DNA from: JAAYXU01 sp050942555
Lineage (GTDB): Bacteria > Bacillota > Clostridia > Christensenellales > UMGS416
Direction: 5' to 3'
DNA length: 12,726 nucleotides
Assembly (NCBI GenBank): GCA_050942555.1
Contig: JBMNNN010000043.1
Location: 1-12,726, forward strand
Within the stretch, counting starts at the first letter, position 1; each line of letters opens with the position of its first letter. This document shows positions 12,516-12,726 of this stretch, in pieces. Made by a program: the position numbers and the translations under genes. The notes beneath the pieces were generated by a model, which was given only the letters and a program-made list of their open reading frames with translations, searched no databases and was not told where the DNA came from.

Positions 12516-12557
12516 AGGAATGCAAAAAAACAACCAACACGAAAGGAAGAACGCCCT
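12493..12557 (+). repeat. Inverted repeat bracketing the transposase ribosome site
   Basis: AGGGCGTTC (12493-12501) is the exact reverse complement of 12549-12557, the nine bases right before the ATG. TCGTGT (12505-12510) matches 12537-12542 in the same register, and GG 12512-12513 can pair with CC 12534-12535. The ribosome site AAAGGAAG (12542-12549) falls in the 3' side, partly in an internal loop. Confidence 0.75.
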
Positions 12558-12726
12558 ATGAACAAGATTATACACCTGGATGAGACGGGAATAAAGAACG
12601 AGCTGAAGGAGCTGGTCAGGGGATCGGTGGAAGAGACGCTCAACAAGCTGCTGGATGAAGAAGCGGACCGAATTACCAATGCCAACCGGTACGAACGGAC
12701 ACCGGACCGCTTGGATACGCGGGCCG
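12558..12726 (+). CDS. IS256-family (mutator-type) transposase, N-terminal part
   Basis: 56 codons are visible before the window ends. The segment EEADRITNANRYERTPD followed by RLDTRA is the N-terminal signature of IS256-family DDE transposases (compare the usual E-A-D-x-L-x-x-A-x-R-Y-E-R-x-x-x-R-x-D-x-R-A-G). The catalytic DDE residues lie beyond the window, so completeness and activity cannot be judged. The ATG has AAAGGAAG 8 nt upstream. It is on the strand opposite to the intron it interrupts. Confidence 0.88.
   Translation, partial: MNKIIHLDETGIKNELKELVRGSVEETLNKLLDEEADRITNANRYERTPDRLDTRA

Larger units (their letters stand above)
12461..12726 (+). mobile_element. IS256-family insertion sequence, left end (continues past window)
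   Basis: The transposase N-terminus is IS256-like, and about 100 bp upstream the sequence GATAAGGTATAC (12461) resembles the GATAAAG start of IS256 terminal repeats as I remember them. This is also where the maturase resemblance stops, so 12461 is the proposed left boundary. The right end is outside the window, so the terminal repeat cannot be paired here. The 8 bases before it (12453-12460, GTTTTCGT) are the predicted target duplication. Confidence 0.65.

Noticed and set aside
12378..12575. A 65-codon minus-strand ORF covering the IS left end
   Set aside because: It crosses the proposed IS boundary, and a different frame over the same bases gives the maturase-like tail ending at domain V.
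1..12726. CRISPR array, tRNA or rRNA genes
   Set aside because: No regularly spaced repeats, and no cloverleaf or rRNA-like sequence were seen on either strand.

Overview
The window looks like a chromosomal segment of a high-GC Clostridia-type Firmicute. Three things point there: the pyr gene order carB-pyrK-pyrD-pyrE with a class 1B (PyrK-dependent) dihydroorotate dehydrogenase, strong AGGAGG-type ribosome sites, and mobile elements of Firmicute type. Most of it is very GC-rich, yet ATA isoleucine codons are common. The last ~430 bases are visibly AT-richer and consist of mobile DNA. I cannot name the species.

Layout. (1) 1-4031, plus strand: the 3' part of a de novo pyrimidine operon. It holds the C-terminal half of carB, then pyrK, pyrD and pyrE, coupled by ATGA overlaps and a 1-nt gap. 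pyrF is not in its usual place between pyrD and pyrE. (2) 4098-7750, plus strand: a four-gene operon with its own strong promoter. It encodes a very GarR-like tartronate semialdehyde reductase, an SDR dehydrogenase, a transaldolase-family protein with unusual active-site residues, and a TIM-barrel epimerase resembling 5-keto-L-gluconate epimerase. (3) 7776-9064, minus strand: cobT behind a cobalamin riboswitch with a legible antiterminator and terminator. (4) 9093-10148, minus strand: a Gfo/Idh/MocA oxidoreductase with an extended -10 promoter. (5) 10263-12110, minus strand: a hypoxanthine/uracil-DNA glycosylase (UDG family 6 type), a 54-residue protein with four CxxC knuckles, and a diacylglycerol-kinase-family lipid kinase, separated by terminators. 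(6) 12288-12726: the 3' end of a group II intron on the minus strand (domains V and VI plus the maturase C-terminus), interrupted by an IS256-family element whose transposase starts on the plus strand and runs off the window.

How the genes may work together. The most interesting part is the four-gene operon. Transaldolase chemistry on a 5-ketoaldonate (fructuronate or tagaturonate type) would cut C3-C4 of the ketose and release tartronate semialdehyde, which is exactly the GarR substrate. SDR and epimerase would supply the right 5-ketoaldonate. This would be a carboxylate analogue of the sulfofructose-transaldolase pathway. It is an inference from chemistry and gene order, not a demonstrated pathway. 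The window shows no transporter, kinase or regulator for it.
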